Assembly (NCBI GenBank): GCA_026986455.1
Contig: JALSON010000370.1
Coordinates: 1-6,172, forward strand
Reading direction: 5' to 3'
DNA length: 6,172 nucleotides
DNA from: Thermococcaceae archaeon
GTDB lineage: Archaea; Methanobacteriota_B; Thermococci; Thermococcales; Thermococcaceae
The position numbers were made by a program, and so were the translations under genes. Shown here piece after piece: positions 1 through 5,377 of the stretch; position 1 is the stretch's first letter; each line of letters opens with the position of its first letter. The notes beneath the pieces were generated by a model. It was not told the origin of the DNA. It did not search any database and saw only the letters and a list, made by a program, of their open reading frames with translations.

Positions 1-234
1 GATAAGCTTGAGGTTCTTCTTAACATCAGCCGGGAGATCCTTGAATGTGGCTCCACCAACGGCATGGAGGAAGATGTCAAGATTTCCCTTTGCAACATCG
101 GTAATTGCTGACTCCTGATTGGTTCTGGTGCTGATGTAGACAACATCCGCCGCTGGACCCTGCTCGGCCGCCGCAAGTGGCGACAGCAACATAACAAAAA
201 CAAACAACAAGGCCAAAATTCCGACCTTTCTCAT
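1..234 (-). CDS. Secreted protein, N-terminal part; probable ABC transporter solute-binding protein (family 5-like)
   Basis: The first 78 codons of a gene read leftward and continuing past base 1. The protein opens with a classical Sec signal peptide: MRK positive start, a hydrophobic core at residues 4-18 and a likely signal peptidase site after the Ala run at 21-23, so the mature protein begins near EQGPAAD. The mature part (VVYIS at 31-35, then an alternating stretch with DVAKGNLDIF at 46-55) resembles the opening strand-helix-strand of periplasmic peptide-binding proteins (SBP_bac_5), in which a DVA.GK.D.F phrase is common. That would make it the extracellular binding subunit of an oligopeptide or related ABC importer, with permease and ATPase genes probably further left. 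The ATG at 234 has a strong Shine-Dalgarno site seven bases upstream. Secretion is well supported; the family call rests on a short fragment and could be another exported lipoprotein-like binding protein. Confidence 0.6.
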   Translation of the reverse strand, partial: MRKVGILALLFVFVMLLSPLAAAEQGPAADVVYISTRTNQESAITDVAKGNLDIFLHAVGGATFKDLPADVKKNLKLI

Positions 235-240
235 CCTCTA

Positions 241-248
241 GCCTCCTT
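241..248 (-). promoter_or_regulatory. Shine-Dalgarno site of the secreted protein gene
   Basis: On the minus strand AAGGAGGC lies here, with the GGAGG core at 246-242 and seven bases between it and the ATG. It matches the archaeal 16S tail well and fixes 234 as the start. Confidence 0.75.
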
Positions 249-257
249 CAGGTTTTC

Positions 258-271
258 ATACAATACTGTAT
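258..271. repeat. Short inverted repeat ATACA-N4-TGTAT in the leader of the secreted protein gene
   Basis: ATACA at 258-262 and TGTAT at 267-271 are perfect inverted copies separated by four bases. The site lies 24 bases upstream of the ATG at 234 and downstream of both candidate leftward TATA elements, so it falls at or just after the likely transcription start. That is where archaeal repressors commonly bind. The arms are short and chance occurrence in A/T-rich DNA is possible. Confidence 0.35.
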
Positions 272-311
272 CCCATAGGGTATAATGGCATAGAATTATA
301 CATCCTAAGGC

Positions 312-319
312 CTTTTAAG
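312..319 (-). promoter_or_regulatory. Candidate TATA element for the leftward secreted protein gene
   Basis: The minus strand reads CTTAAAAG here, the same octamer as upstream of the radical SAM gene. A start about 25 bases downstream (near 290) would give a leader of about 55 bases. An alternative A/T-rich element, TATAATTC, lies at 300-293 on the minus strand and would give a leader of about 40 bases. The sequence alone does not decide between them. Confidence 0.4.
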
Positions 320-449
320 AGTTACGTTGTTGTAAAAGTAACCGAAAAAAACGCCAGTATATTCACTTAAACAGCCGTGGGGGATGTAGAGAGATGTCAG
401 AGGGACTGATGCGACAGAGATTAGTCATCATATGGCAAAATCAGGGTGA

Positions 450-472
450 TTTAATTTCTGAATCAAATTAAA
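450..472. repeat. Perfect 8-base inverted repeat, 7-base spacer, in the divergent promoter region
   Basis: TTTAATTT at 450-457 is mirrored exactly by AAATTAAA at 465-472 around CTGAATC. The 23-base span and spacer fit a dimeric helix-turn-helix regulator contacting one turn and a half of DNA. It lies about 80 bases upstream of the pyrC TATA element and about 130 bases upstream of the leftward one. It is not followed by a T-run, and the A/T-rich arms would make a weak RNA hairpin, so a DNA-level operator is likelier than a terminator. Confidence 0.45.
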
Positions 473-549
473 ACGCCTGTAAATAACGTAGAAATCCGAA
501 AAAATCATCTCAGGCCGGGTTGGCTTTCCGGATCGTGATTCCCCTCAAT

Positions 550-564
550 CAAAAACCTTAAAAC
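550..564 (+). promoter_or_regulatory. pyrC promoter: BRE plus TATA element
   Basis: An A-rich BRE-like stretch (CAAAAAC, 550-556) runs into CTTAAAAC (557-564). Archaeal transcription normally starts 25-27 bases past the TATA centre, here about 585-587. That is at or beyond the first ATG (583) but about nine bases before the ATG at 595. A T6 tract (569-574) lies in the region that would be melted. Confidence 0.65.
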
Positions 565-594
565 CGGCTTTTTTGAAGGTTCATGCGGGCACCT

Positions 595-1821
595 ATGGAA
601 GATCTCGTTATACAGGGCAGGTTTATACTGAATGGCAAAGTAGTAACCGGTTATATCGGAATATGCGATGGGAAAATAGAGAGGTTCTCAAAAGCTCCGC
701 TCCGGGGGGAGGACATAATAAAACTTAAACACCATGAAATCCTTCTCCCGGGAATGGTTGATGTGCATGTGCATCTCAGGGACTTCAGCCAGAAAGGGAA
801 GGAAACGGTTGAAAGCGGAACGAAAGCAGCGCTGCACGGGGGCATAACGACAGTTTTTGACATGCCGAACACGGATCCTCCTATCATGGACAGAGAAACC
901 TTCAGAAGGAGGGCAGAACTCTTCAGGAGAAAATCGTATGCAGATTATGCGCTGGGATTTTTGATTGCGGGGAACTGCCGGGAGGCGCGGGAGGTGGAGG
1001 CTGACTTTTACAAGAGCTTTATGGGGGCTTCCACCGGCGGGATATACTCCAGAAACTTCGAGGAGGATTATTCATGTGCAAATAGAAGGTTGAGCGTCCA
1101 TGCAGAGGATTACAAACTGATTCAGGAATTTCCGGAGAGGCCTGCTATTGTTGAGGAGATGGCAATAAAGAGGGCACTTCACGCTGCAAAAAGCCTCAAA
1201 AAACCCCTGCACATCTGTCATGTCTCAACGGCGGGTGGGCTTCGGAGCATACTTGATACGGCGCCGCCGTGGGTTAGTTTCGAGGTAACGCCCCATCACC
1301 TCTTTCTCACGGAGAAAGATTACAGGGGAAACAGGTTCCTCAGGGTTTATCCTCCCCTGAGGAGCAGGGAGGATGTTGATTTTCTGTGGAGAAATCTGGA
1401 TAGAATTCCTGTAATAGCGAGCGACCATGCTCCCCACACATTGGAGGATAAGGAAAACGGTGCTGCGGGAATCCCAGGACTGGAGACGGAGCTGGCATTG
1501 CTGCTGGATGCACACAACAGGGGGCTGATAGGTCTGTGGGAAATAGTCGAGAAGACATCGCTGAATCCTGCAGAAATTTTTGGGGTTAGGAATAAGGGAT
1601 TTGGCATCGGAAAGGATGCTGACCTTATCGTCGTGAATCTGAAGGAGGAATGGGTGGTTAAACCTGAGGATTTCTATACCAAAGCCAAATGGAGCCCGTG
1701 GGAGGGAAGAAAACTTAAGGGAAAGGTCAGGATGACCCTGCTGAGGGGAAAGGTTGTTATGGAGGAGGATGAAATCGTAGGAAAGCCGGAGGGGGTTCGG
1801 ATAAATGCTCAGAAGGGTTAG
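595..1821 (+). CDS. pyrC: Dihydroorotase
   Basis: Catalyses the reversible cyclisation of N-carbamoyl-L-aspartate to L-dihydroorotate, the third step of de novo pyrimidine synthesis, in the cytosol. The 408-residue protein is a full-length amidohydrolase. Metal ligands visible are the HVHLRD motif (H58, H60, with substrate-binding R62), K140 in YKSFMG as the likely carboxylated lysine, H169 (SVHAED), H209 (HICHVST) and D277 in ASDHAPH. MPNT (90-93) and SPWEG near the C-terminus are family motifs. The C-terminal GKDADLIV strand rebuilds the small beta domain typical of the superfamily. It has the lysine-bridged metal site rather than the Asp-bridged form with a SDDG motif seen in some bacterial enzymes. 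An upstream in-frame ATG at 583 would add MRAP, but the promoter places transcription start at about 586, so 595 is preferred. The gene overlaps pyrK by 17 bases. Function is very secure. Confidence 0.95.
   Translation: MEDLVIQGRFILNGKVVTGYIGICDGKIERFSKAPLRGEDIIKLKHHEILLPGMVDVHVHLRDFSQKGKETVESGTKAALHGGITTVFDMPNTDPPIMDRETFRRRAELFRRKSYADYALGFLIAGNCREAREVEADFYKSFMGASTGGIYSRNFEEDYSCANRRLSVHAEDYKLIQEFPERPAIVEEMAIKRALHAAKSLKKPLHICHVSTAGGLRSILDTAPPWVSFEVTPHHLFLTEKDYRGNRFLRVYPPLRSREDVDFLWRNLDRIPVIASDHAPHTLEDKENGAAGIPGLETELALLLDAHNRGLIGLWEIVEKTSLNPAEIFGVRNKGFGIGKDADLIVVNLKEEWVVKPEDFYTKAKWSPWEGRKLKGKVRMTLLRGKVVMEEDEIVGKPEGVRINAQKG
1788..1795 (+). promoter_or_regulatory. Shine-Dalgarno site of pyrK inside the end of pyrC
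   Basis: GGAGGGGG lies nine bases before the ATG at 1805 and within the last codons of pyrC. It supports the overlapping start and translation of both genes from one mRNA. Confidence 0.6.
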
Positions 1822-2503
1822 AATCGTGGATGTTCGGGATGCTGCAAAGGACGTGAAGGCATTTCATTTTGATGATGCTCTGGAGTTTGTGCCCGGCCAG
1901 TTCATAATGGTGTGGCTGCCCGGGGTTGGGGAGAAGCCCTTCAGCCTGGCTGACAGGGGGATGATTGTTGTAAAGCGGGTCGGGCCGTTCACCTCAAGGC
2001 TCTTTGAGCTTGAAGAGGGGGATTATCTCTGGATCAGGGGGCCCTACGGGAACGGCTTCAGGCCGAGGGGAGAAAGGATAGCGCTGGTTGCAGGGGGAAT
2101 AGGTATTCCGCCGCTCTATGCACTGGCGAAGCTGTGGAGGGATAAATTCAGGAAGATCACGCTCATATACGGGGCACGCACGGAGGAGGAGCTGGCACTG
2201 CTTGATGTTGGGAGATACGTCGATGAGGTGATAATCACCACGGACGACGGTTCTTCGGGGAAGAAAGGCTTTCCGACGGATGTGCTGAAGGAGATGAGGG
2301 AAGAGTTTGATCAGGTTTATGCCTGCGGCCCTGAGGCAATGCTGAAGGCTGTGCTCGGGGTTATGGAGTACAGGAATGTCCAGATTTCAGCCGAAAGGTA
2401 TATGCGATGTGGCATAGGGGTCTGCGGAAGCTGTGCTCTCGGGAGGTACCTCGTCTGCAGGGACGGGCCGGTGTTCGATGGGAGGATTTCGGGCATAATT
2501 TAG
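1805..2503 (+). CDS. pyrK: Dihydroorotate dehydrogenase electron-transfer subunit (PyrK-type ferredoxin reductase)
   Basis: A 232-residue FAD/[2Fe-2S] protein of the ferredoxin-NADP reductase superfamily. In the PyrD-PyrK enzyme it moves electrons from the FMN of dihydroorotate dehydrogenase to NAD. An N-terminal FAD barrel carries KPFSLA (44-49) in place of the usual RxYS signature, followed by the GPFTSRLF and GPYGNGF loops. The NAD half has AGGIGIPPL (96-104), YGAR (122-125) and CGPEAM (174-179). The C-terminal Cys cluster is C202, C207, C210 and C218, followed by RDGPVFDG, the characteristic PyrK ending. The last Cys spacing (seven residues) is shorter than the roughly 14 I recall for Lactococcus PyrK. 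Its overlap with pyrC strongly supports a pyrimidine role. No pyrD is in the window, so the partner must be encoded elsewhere. A related sulfide dehydrogenase or hydrogenase gamma-type reductase is the main alternative, made unlikely by context and the DGPVF tail. Confidence 0.88.
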   Translation: MLRRVRIVDVRDAAKDVKAFHFDDALEFVPGQFIMVWLPGVGEKPFSLADRGMIVVKRVGPFTSRLFELEEGDYLWIRGPYGNGFRPRGERIALVAGGIGIPPLYALAKLWRDKFRKITLIYGARTEEELALLDVGRYVDEVIITTDDGSSGKKGFPTDVLKEMREEFDQVYACGPEAMLKAVLGVMEYRNVQISAERYMRCGIGVCGSCALGRYLVCRDGPVFDGRISGII

Positions 2504-2577
2504 CGGGGTATCATTCAGCAATTCACCGTGGATCGAATGCATCATGCCAACTTCAAGCACACTTCCCCCGCAACACT

Positions 2578-2585
2578 CTTAAAAG
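2578..2585 (+). promoter_or_regulatory. TATA element of the radical SAM operon
   Basis: CTTAAAAG stands in the 122-base gap after pyrK. A start about 26 bases past its centre (about 2608) gives an 18-base leader that contains the Shine-Dalgarno site at 2617-2622 and excludes the upstream ATGs at 2407 and 2596. The rest of the gap shows no gene or clear terminator. Confidence 0.6.
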
Positions 2586-2616
2586 CATCCATCATATGAG
2601 AACATATAGCGTTCAG

Positions 2617-2622
2617 GGTGAG
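2617..2622 (+). promoter_or_regulatory. Shine-Dalgarno site that sets the radical SAM start
   Basis: GGTGAG, complementary to the UCACC of the archaeal 16S tail, lies three bases before the ATG at 2626. No comparable site precedes the in-frame ATG at 2596. Confidence 0.6.
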
Positions 2623-2625
2623 CCT

Positions 2626-3756
2626 ATGAAGTACACATGGGAAGAATTCGCAAGGAAAATGGGCATCGAGGTCGGGAGGCTCGAAAACAGGGAAGCTAAA
2701 GAGCTGAAGAGGTTTGTTGATGAACTCACAGCCCCAACCCACTGTCGTTTCTGCCAAGGGCTTGATCTGGGCATTGAGAATCCAGTTCATCACCCGAGCT
2801 ATGAGCTAACCCCCGCATGCAACCACGACTGCATATTCTGCTACTCAAACGTGGCGGTGAAGCTCGGGAAAGCTCCAAAGCCCGGCTACTACGGCTGGGA
2901 GAACCCGAAGGCCATAACTGTTTCGCAGTATGGAGAACCCCTGATTTCCCCCAGAATAGTCGAGGTCAATAAAATGCTGCGCGAGAGGTTTCCGGAGGCA
3001 AGGCTCGACCTCCAGACGAACGGCTCCCTCCTCACGGAGGAGCTCTGGGAGAAGCTTGATTTTGACCTCGTAATGATAAGCCTCGACGCATCAACGAGGG
3101 AAGGGCATTTTAAAATAACCGGCAGGGACACGTTTGAAAACGTGGTGAATGCCCTCCGCATAGTGGGCCAGGACAAGAGGGTTCGCTCAGTCGTAAGGAC
3201 AATCTTCATGCCCGGAATAAACGACGATGACATCCCGAAAATAGCCGAGCTTGCGGCATCGCTCGGCATCGATGAGATGATGCTCCAGCCGCTCACAATC
3301 CACAGGCTCAATGAGGAAAGGCTCAGGAAAGCAGGTCTGGACTTTGATAGGGCTGAAAGCGTTAGGGAGCTTCTAAAAGCTGCAATGGAGGCGAAAAAGT
3401 ACATTGATGTAAGGATAAGAGGCTGTCTTCTCGTTCAGCTCAAGAAAATGGATGCCCTGACCCTCTACAATGTTTATAAGGTCTCAAGGGACGTTGCGCC
3501 CCTCGTTAAGAGGCGGAAGCTGGACATTGAGGAAACCTGCGATGGCGGTTTCAGGAGTTTTCTTGAAGATGTGCCGCTCGACAGGCTTGAGTCCTCCCTG
3601 AAAAGGAGGGGGATTGCGTATGTTAGAACTGAGGCCTTTATCCGGTTTAGCAGAGGCGGCGTTGAGGTAACCGTATTCAAAAACGGAAAGGTCCTGATAA
3701 AGGGAGTCTCCGGCAGAACAGAAGCTGAGGAGATTCTCGGGGAAATAACGGGCTAA
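2626..3756 (+). CDS. Radical SAM protein with four extra cysteines and a ThiF-like C-terminal tail
   Basis: A 376-residue radical S-adenosylmethionine enzyme whose substrate is not identifiable. The cluster motif is C65-x3-C69-x2-C72 (CNHDCIFCYS), preceded by the strand ELTPACN. QYGEP (101-105) corresponds to the SAM-amino-group GGE motif. LQTNGSLL (129-136), VMISLDAS (149-156) and VRTIFMPGIND (189-199) are successive barrel strands of the MoaA-like type. Outside the SAM motif there are exactly four more cysteines, C40 and C43 (CRFC), C267 and C305, a set that could hold an auxiliary Fe-S cluster (inference). The last 30 residues (VTVFKNGKVLIKG, then an Ala/Glu-rich helix) resemble the short tail found at the C-terminus of ThiF/MoeB-type proteins. 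The frame stays open back to 2407, but that start lies inside pyrK and upstream of the promoter. It is the first gene of an operon with the membrane and MBL genes. The superfamily is certain; the function is unknown. Confidence 0.88.
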   Translation: MKYTWEEFARKMGIEVGRLENREAKELKRFVDELTAPTHCRFCQGLDLGIENPVHHPSYELTPACNHDCIFCYSNVAVKLGKAPKPGYYGWENPKAITVSQYGEPLISPRIVEVNKMLRERFPEARLDLQTNGSLLTEELWEKLDFDLVMISLDASTREGHFKITGRDTFENVVNALRIVGQDKRVRSVVRTIFMPGINDDDIPKIAELAASLGIDEMMLQPLTIHRLNEERLRKAGLDFDRAESVRELLKAAMEAKKYIDVRIRGCLLVQLKKMDALTLYNVYKVSRDVAPLVKRRKLDIEETCDGGFRSFLEDVPLDRLESSLKRRGIAYVRTEAFIRFSRGGVEVTVFKNGKVLIKGVSGRTEAEEILGEITG

Positions 3757-3758
3757 CC

Positions 3759-3766
3759 GGTGGTGA
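3759..3766 (+). promoter_or_regulatory. Shine-Dalgarno site of the membrane protein gene
   Basis: GGTGGTGA differs from the ideal GGAGGTGA at one base and ends two bases before the ATG at 3769. Two in-frame GTG codons (3760, 3763) lie inside this site, which argues against them as starts. Confidence 0.55.
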
Positions 3767-3768
3767 AG

Positions 3769-4416
3769 ATGAATCCGGCGGTGATTCTCGCCTATATCCT
3801 CCTGATTTCCTTCGTCCTGATAAGTCTGACGGTTTCTGTGATCCGGGTTCTTTTTTCCGCAACAGGGAAGGTTATGGCAAGGATTCTCAGGGCCCAGCTT
3901 CCCGGGGATGAGAGAAAGCGTTACAGGTTTCTGTTCACCGCGGTCTGGGTGGCGGTTGGGATATATGCCGTGAAGCAGCTTGAAAATACGAATCCCATCG
4001 TGCTTTTTATGACGTTTTTAACCTTCAGAAACGGTGCGAGCATTATAATGAAATTCATCTACGGGGTGCATGATGCCGCCATAATAAGGGAACACACGAA
4101 GGACAGCCGGGTTCTGTCGCTGGCGGGCAGGGCTGTCCGGCTGGCCCTCCTGACGGAGGTTCTGTTCCTCCTTGCATGGGCGGTGTCCTACAGGACGATA
4201 ACCGCGGGTATAAGGGTTCTCTCGGGGCTCGGCTTCAGCAGCTTTCTGCTGTACCTCTGGATTGCTGGGATGCTCTTCGGGGCGGCCTTCGGGATTTTCA
4301 TCGCCCGCGGCAACAGGGGAATTCTCCTGCAGGATGAGCTTTCAATTGTGCTCCTGTTCACCGGGAAAAAGGGGCTTGAGGCTTCGATTGGTAGATTGAA
4401 ATCTTTCCCTAAGTAG
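3769..4416 (+). CDS. Unrecognised multi-pass membrane protein
   Basis: A 215-residue integral membrane protein of no family I recognise. Hydrophobic segments that look membrane-spanning are residues 3-29, 53-69, 124-144 and 157-179, with a shorter stretch at 77-86 that may be a fifth or a re-entrant segment. The loop after the first segment is strongly basic (ARILRAQL, then DERKRYR), so by the positive-inside rule it should face the cytoplasm, placing the N-terminus outside. A central polar loop holds FRNGAS and YGVHDAAIIREHTKDSR. There are no cysteines, no obvious catalytic motif and no signal peptide distinct from the first segment. It begins 12 bases after the radical SAM gene and ends 13 bases before the MBL gene, so it is almost certainly co-transcribed with both. 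The longest frame starts at GTG 3760, but the Shine-Dalgarno site covers those codons, so ATG 3769 is preferred. It could anchor or transport for the two enzymes; that is speculation. Confidence 0.8.
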   Translation: MNPAVILAYILLISFVLISLTVSVIRVLFSATGKVMARILRAQLPGDERKRYRFLFTAVWVAVGIYAVKQLENTNPIVLFMTFLTFRNGASIIMKFIYGVHDAAIIREHTKDSRVLSLAGRAVRLALLTEVLFLLAWAVSYRTITAGIRVLSGLGFSSFLLYLWIAGMLFGAAFGIFIARGNRGILLQDELSIVLLFTGKKGLEASIGRLKSFPK

Positions 4417-4417
4417 C

Positions 4418-4425
4418 GGGTGGTG
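4418..4425 (+). promoter_or_regulatory. Shine-Dalgarno site of the MBL-fold gene
   Basis: GGGTGGTG lies one base before ATG 4427 and four bases before the next in-frame ATG at 4430. The spacing favours 4430. The GGTGGTG core repeats that of the preceding gene. Confidence 0.5.
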
Positions 4426-4429
4426 GATG

Positions 4430-5329
4430 ATGCTCAGATTTGGAGATAACCTCTATCTGCTCGACCTTCCCCAGAATGTGGAGGGCTTCAGGCGCTTCAT
4501 AGGCTCGTGGGTGCTGAAAGAGGATGATAGTGCTTTGCTGGTTGATGTGGGGCCGGCAGATACCATTCCCCTACTGGAGAAAGGTCTTAGGGAGCTCGGC
4601 ATAAACAGGGTTGAATATGTCCTCCTCACCCACATACACCTCGACCATGCGGGGGGAATAGGACATCTGATTGAGCTGCATCCGGAGGCGAAGGTTGTTG
4701 TCCATGAGAGGGGAGCCGGCCATCTGATAAATCCCGCGAGGCTGTGGGCTGCGAGCAGGAAGGTTCTCGGGGAACTTGCACTCATTTATGGCGAGATTAA
4801 GCCTGTTCCGCCGGGGAACATCTACAGCGGAAAAATTGAATTCGGCGGCCTTGATGTGGAAATCCTGCCCACTCCGGGACATGCACCTCACCACCAGAGT
4901 TATGTTATCGGTGATTATCTCTTCACGGGGGACTCGGCCGGGGTGTTTATCGGGAGAGAGAAGCTCTATTTGAGACCTTCAACACCGCCGAAGTTCGTAA
5001 AGGAGCTTTATGTGGATTCTCTTGAGAAAATGCTCTGGCCTGGCAGGAAAAGGGTGTGCTTCGCCCATTTCGGCATGCATGATAACAGCCAGGAAATAAT
5101 CAGAAAACACAGGAATCAGATTGAGCTCTGGGTTGAGGTTATGAGGGATGCCATGCAAACCGCAGGGAGCATGGAGGAGGCGGTTGATGCCGCATGGAGA
5201 GAGCTTCTGGAGGTTGATGAGTTGCTCTCGGGGTATTTCTCTCTGGAAAAAGATGTGCAGGAGAGGGAAAAGAGGGGTGCGAGGACTTCTCTGATCGGGA
5301 TATACCGCTACCTCCGGGGTGTGTCCTGA
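4430..5329 (+). CDS. Metallo-beta-lactamase-fold hydrolase, ST1585-like
   Basis: A 299-residue cytosolic member of the metallo-beta-lactamase superfamily, closest by eye to the archaeal ST1585 group, which is related to glyoxalase II. The dinuclear metal site is complete: THIHLDHAGG gives H68, H70, D72 and H73, followed by H151 (TPGHAPHH), the bridging D168 (FTGDSAG) and H213 (FAHFG). The stretch VVVHERGAGHLINPARLW (90-107) is characteristic of this group. The region after about 218 is helical and charged (HRNQIELWVEVM, then DAAWRELLEVDELL), matching the C-terminal helical part of the family. Such proteins hydrolyse thioesters, phosphodiesters or lactones, and the substrate here cannot be read off. 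It is the last gene of the radical SAM operon; a T-rich tract and a new promoter follow. Two adjacent ATGs (4427, 4430) could start it. No signal peptide or membrane segment is seen, so it acts inside the cell. Confidence 0.88.
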   Translation: MLRFGDNLYLLDLPQNVEGFRRFIGSWVLKEDDSALLVDVGPADTIPLLEKGLRELGINRVEYVLLTHIHLDHAGGIGHLIELHPEAKVVVHERGAGHLINPARLWAASRKVLGELALIYGEIKPVPPGNIYSGKIEFGGLDVEILPTPGHAPHHQSYVIGDYLFTGDSAGVFIGREKLYLRPSTPPKFVKELYVDSLEKMLWPGRKRVCFAHFGMHDNSQEIIRKHRNQIELWVEVMRDAMQTAGSMEEAVDAAWRELLEVDELLSGYFSLEKDVQEREKRGARTSLIGIYRYLRGVS

Positions 5330-5348
5330 GATAATCACCACAGGAAGC

Positions 5349-5356
5349 CTTTTAAG
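5349..5356 (+). promoter_or_regulatory. TATA element of the PP-loop gene, predicted leaderless
   Basis: CTTTTAAG sits with its centre about 25.5 bases before the A of the ATG at 5378. Transcription would start at or next to the start codon. No Shine-Dalgarno-like sequence lies in between (the stretch is pyrimidine-rich), which fits a leaderless mRNA. Confidence 0.6.
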
Positions 5357-5360
5357 GTGC

Positions 5361-5372
5361 CTTTCCTTTTTT
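5361..5372 (+). terminator. T-rich tract, possible intrinsic terminator of the radical SAM operon
   Basis: CTTTCC followed by T6 (5367-5372) begins 32 bases after the stop of the MBL gene. Archaeal RNA polymerase terminates on such T-runs without needing a hairpin. The tract also lies in the part of the next promoter that would be melted, so it may serve both roles or only the second. Confidence 0.35.
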
Positions 5373-5377
5373 CAACC

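Larger units (their letters stand above)
235..594. other. Divergent intergenic region between the secreted protein gene and pyrC
   Basis: About 360 bases without a convincing gene. It is richer in A/T than the flanking coding DNA and has stops in all frames at short intervals. It holds the leftward leader with its Shine-Dalgarno site and a 14-base inverted repeat (258-271), a candidate leftward TATA element (312-319), an 8-base-arm inverted repeat (450-472), and the pyrC promoter (550-564). The stretch from about 320 to 449 shows nothing that could be assigned: one 25-codon reading frame (394-471) and an isolated C-box-like heptamer on the minus strand were examined and not accepted. The arrangement suggests two divergent promoters with a possible shared operator between them. 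Confidence 0.7.

Noticed and set aside
397..431. Possible C/D box guide RNA on the minus strand (ATGATGA at 431-425, CTGA at 400-397)
   Set aside because: The C box is perfect but only 24 bases separate it from the CTGA, too few for the usual two guide segments with internal D'/C' boxes, and no pairing termini are seen.
394..471. A 25-codon reading frame (MSEGLMRQ...) in the intergenic region
   Set aside because: There is no proper Shine-Dalgarno site or promoter at the right distance, the composition is unremarkable, and its stop lies inside the inverted repeat at 450-472. Chance frames of this length are expected.
2515..2546. C-box-like ATGATGC and CTGA on the minus strand in the gap after pyrK
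   Set aside because: The C box is imperfect, the span is about 32 bases, and there are no internal boxes, so it is too short for a guide RNA.
2539..2547. Small palindrome GCAT-C-ATGC in the gap before the radical SAM operon
   Set aside because: Four-base arms are too short to distinguish from chance, and the flanking bases do not extend the symmetry.
2407..2625. In-frame upstream extension of the radical SAM frame starting inside pyrK
   Set aside because: It overlaps the conserved pyrK Cys cluster in another frame, precedes the TATA element at 2578-2585, and encodes sequence with no resemblance to the radical SAM N-terminus. The open frame appears accidental.
2889..3404. 171-codon minus-strand frame opposite the radical SAM gene
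   Set aside because: A Ser-rich shadow of a conserved coding region, with no Shine-Dalgarno site or recognisable motif. The plus-strand frame covers catalytic motifs here.
4979..5341. 120-codon minus-strand frame opposite the end of the MBL gene
   Set aside because: Shadow of a well-supported gene, and its product has no recognisable features.
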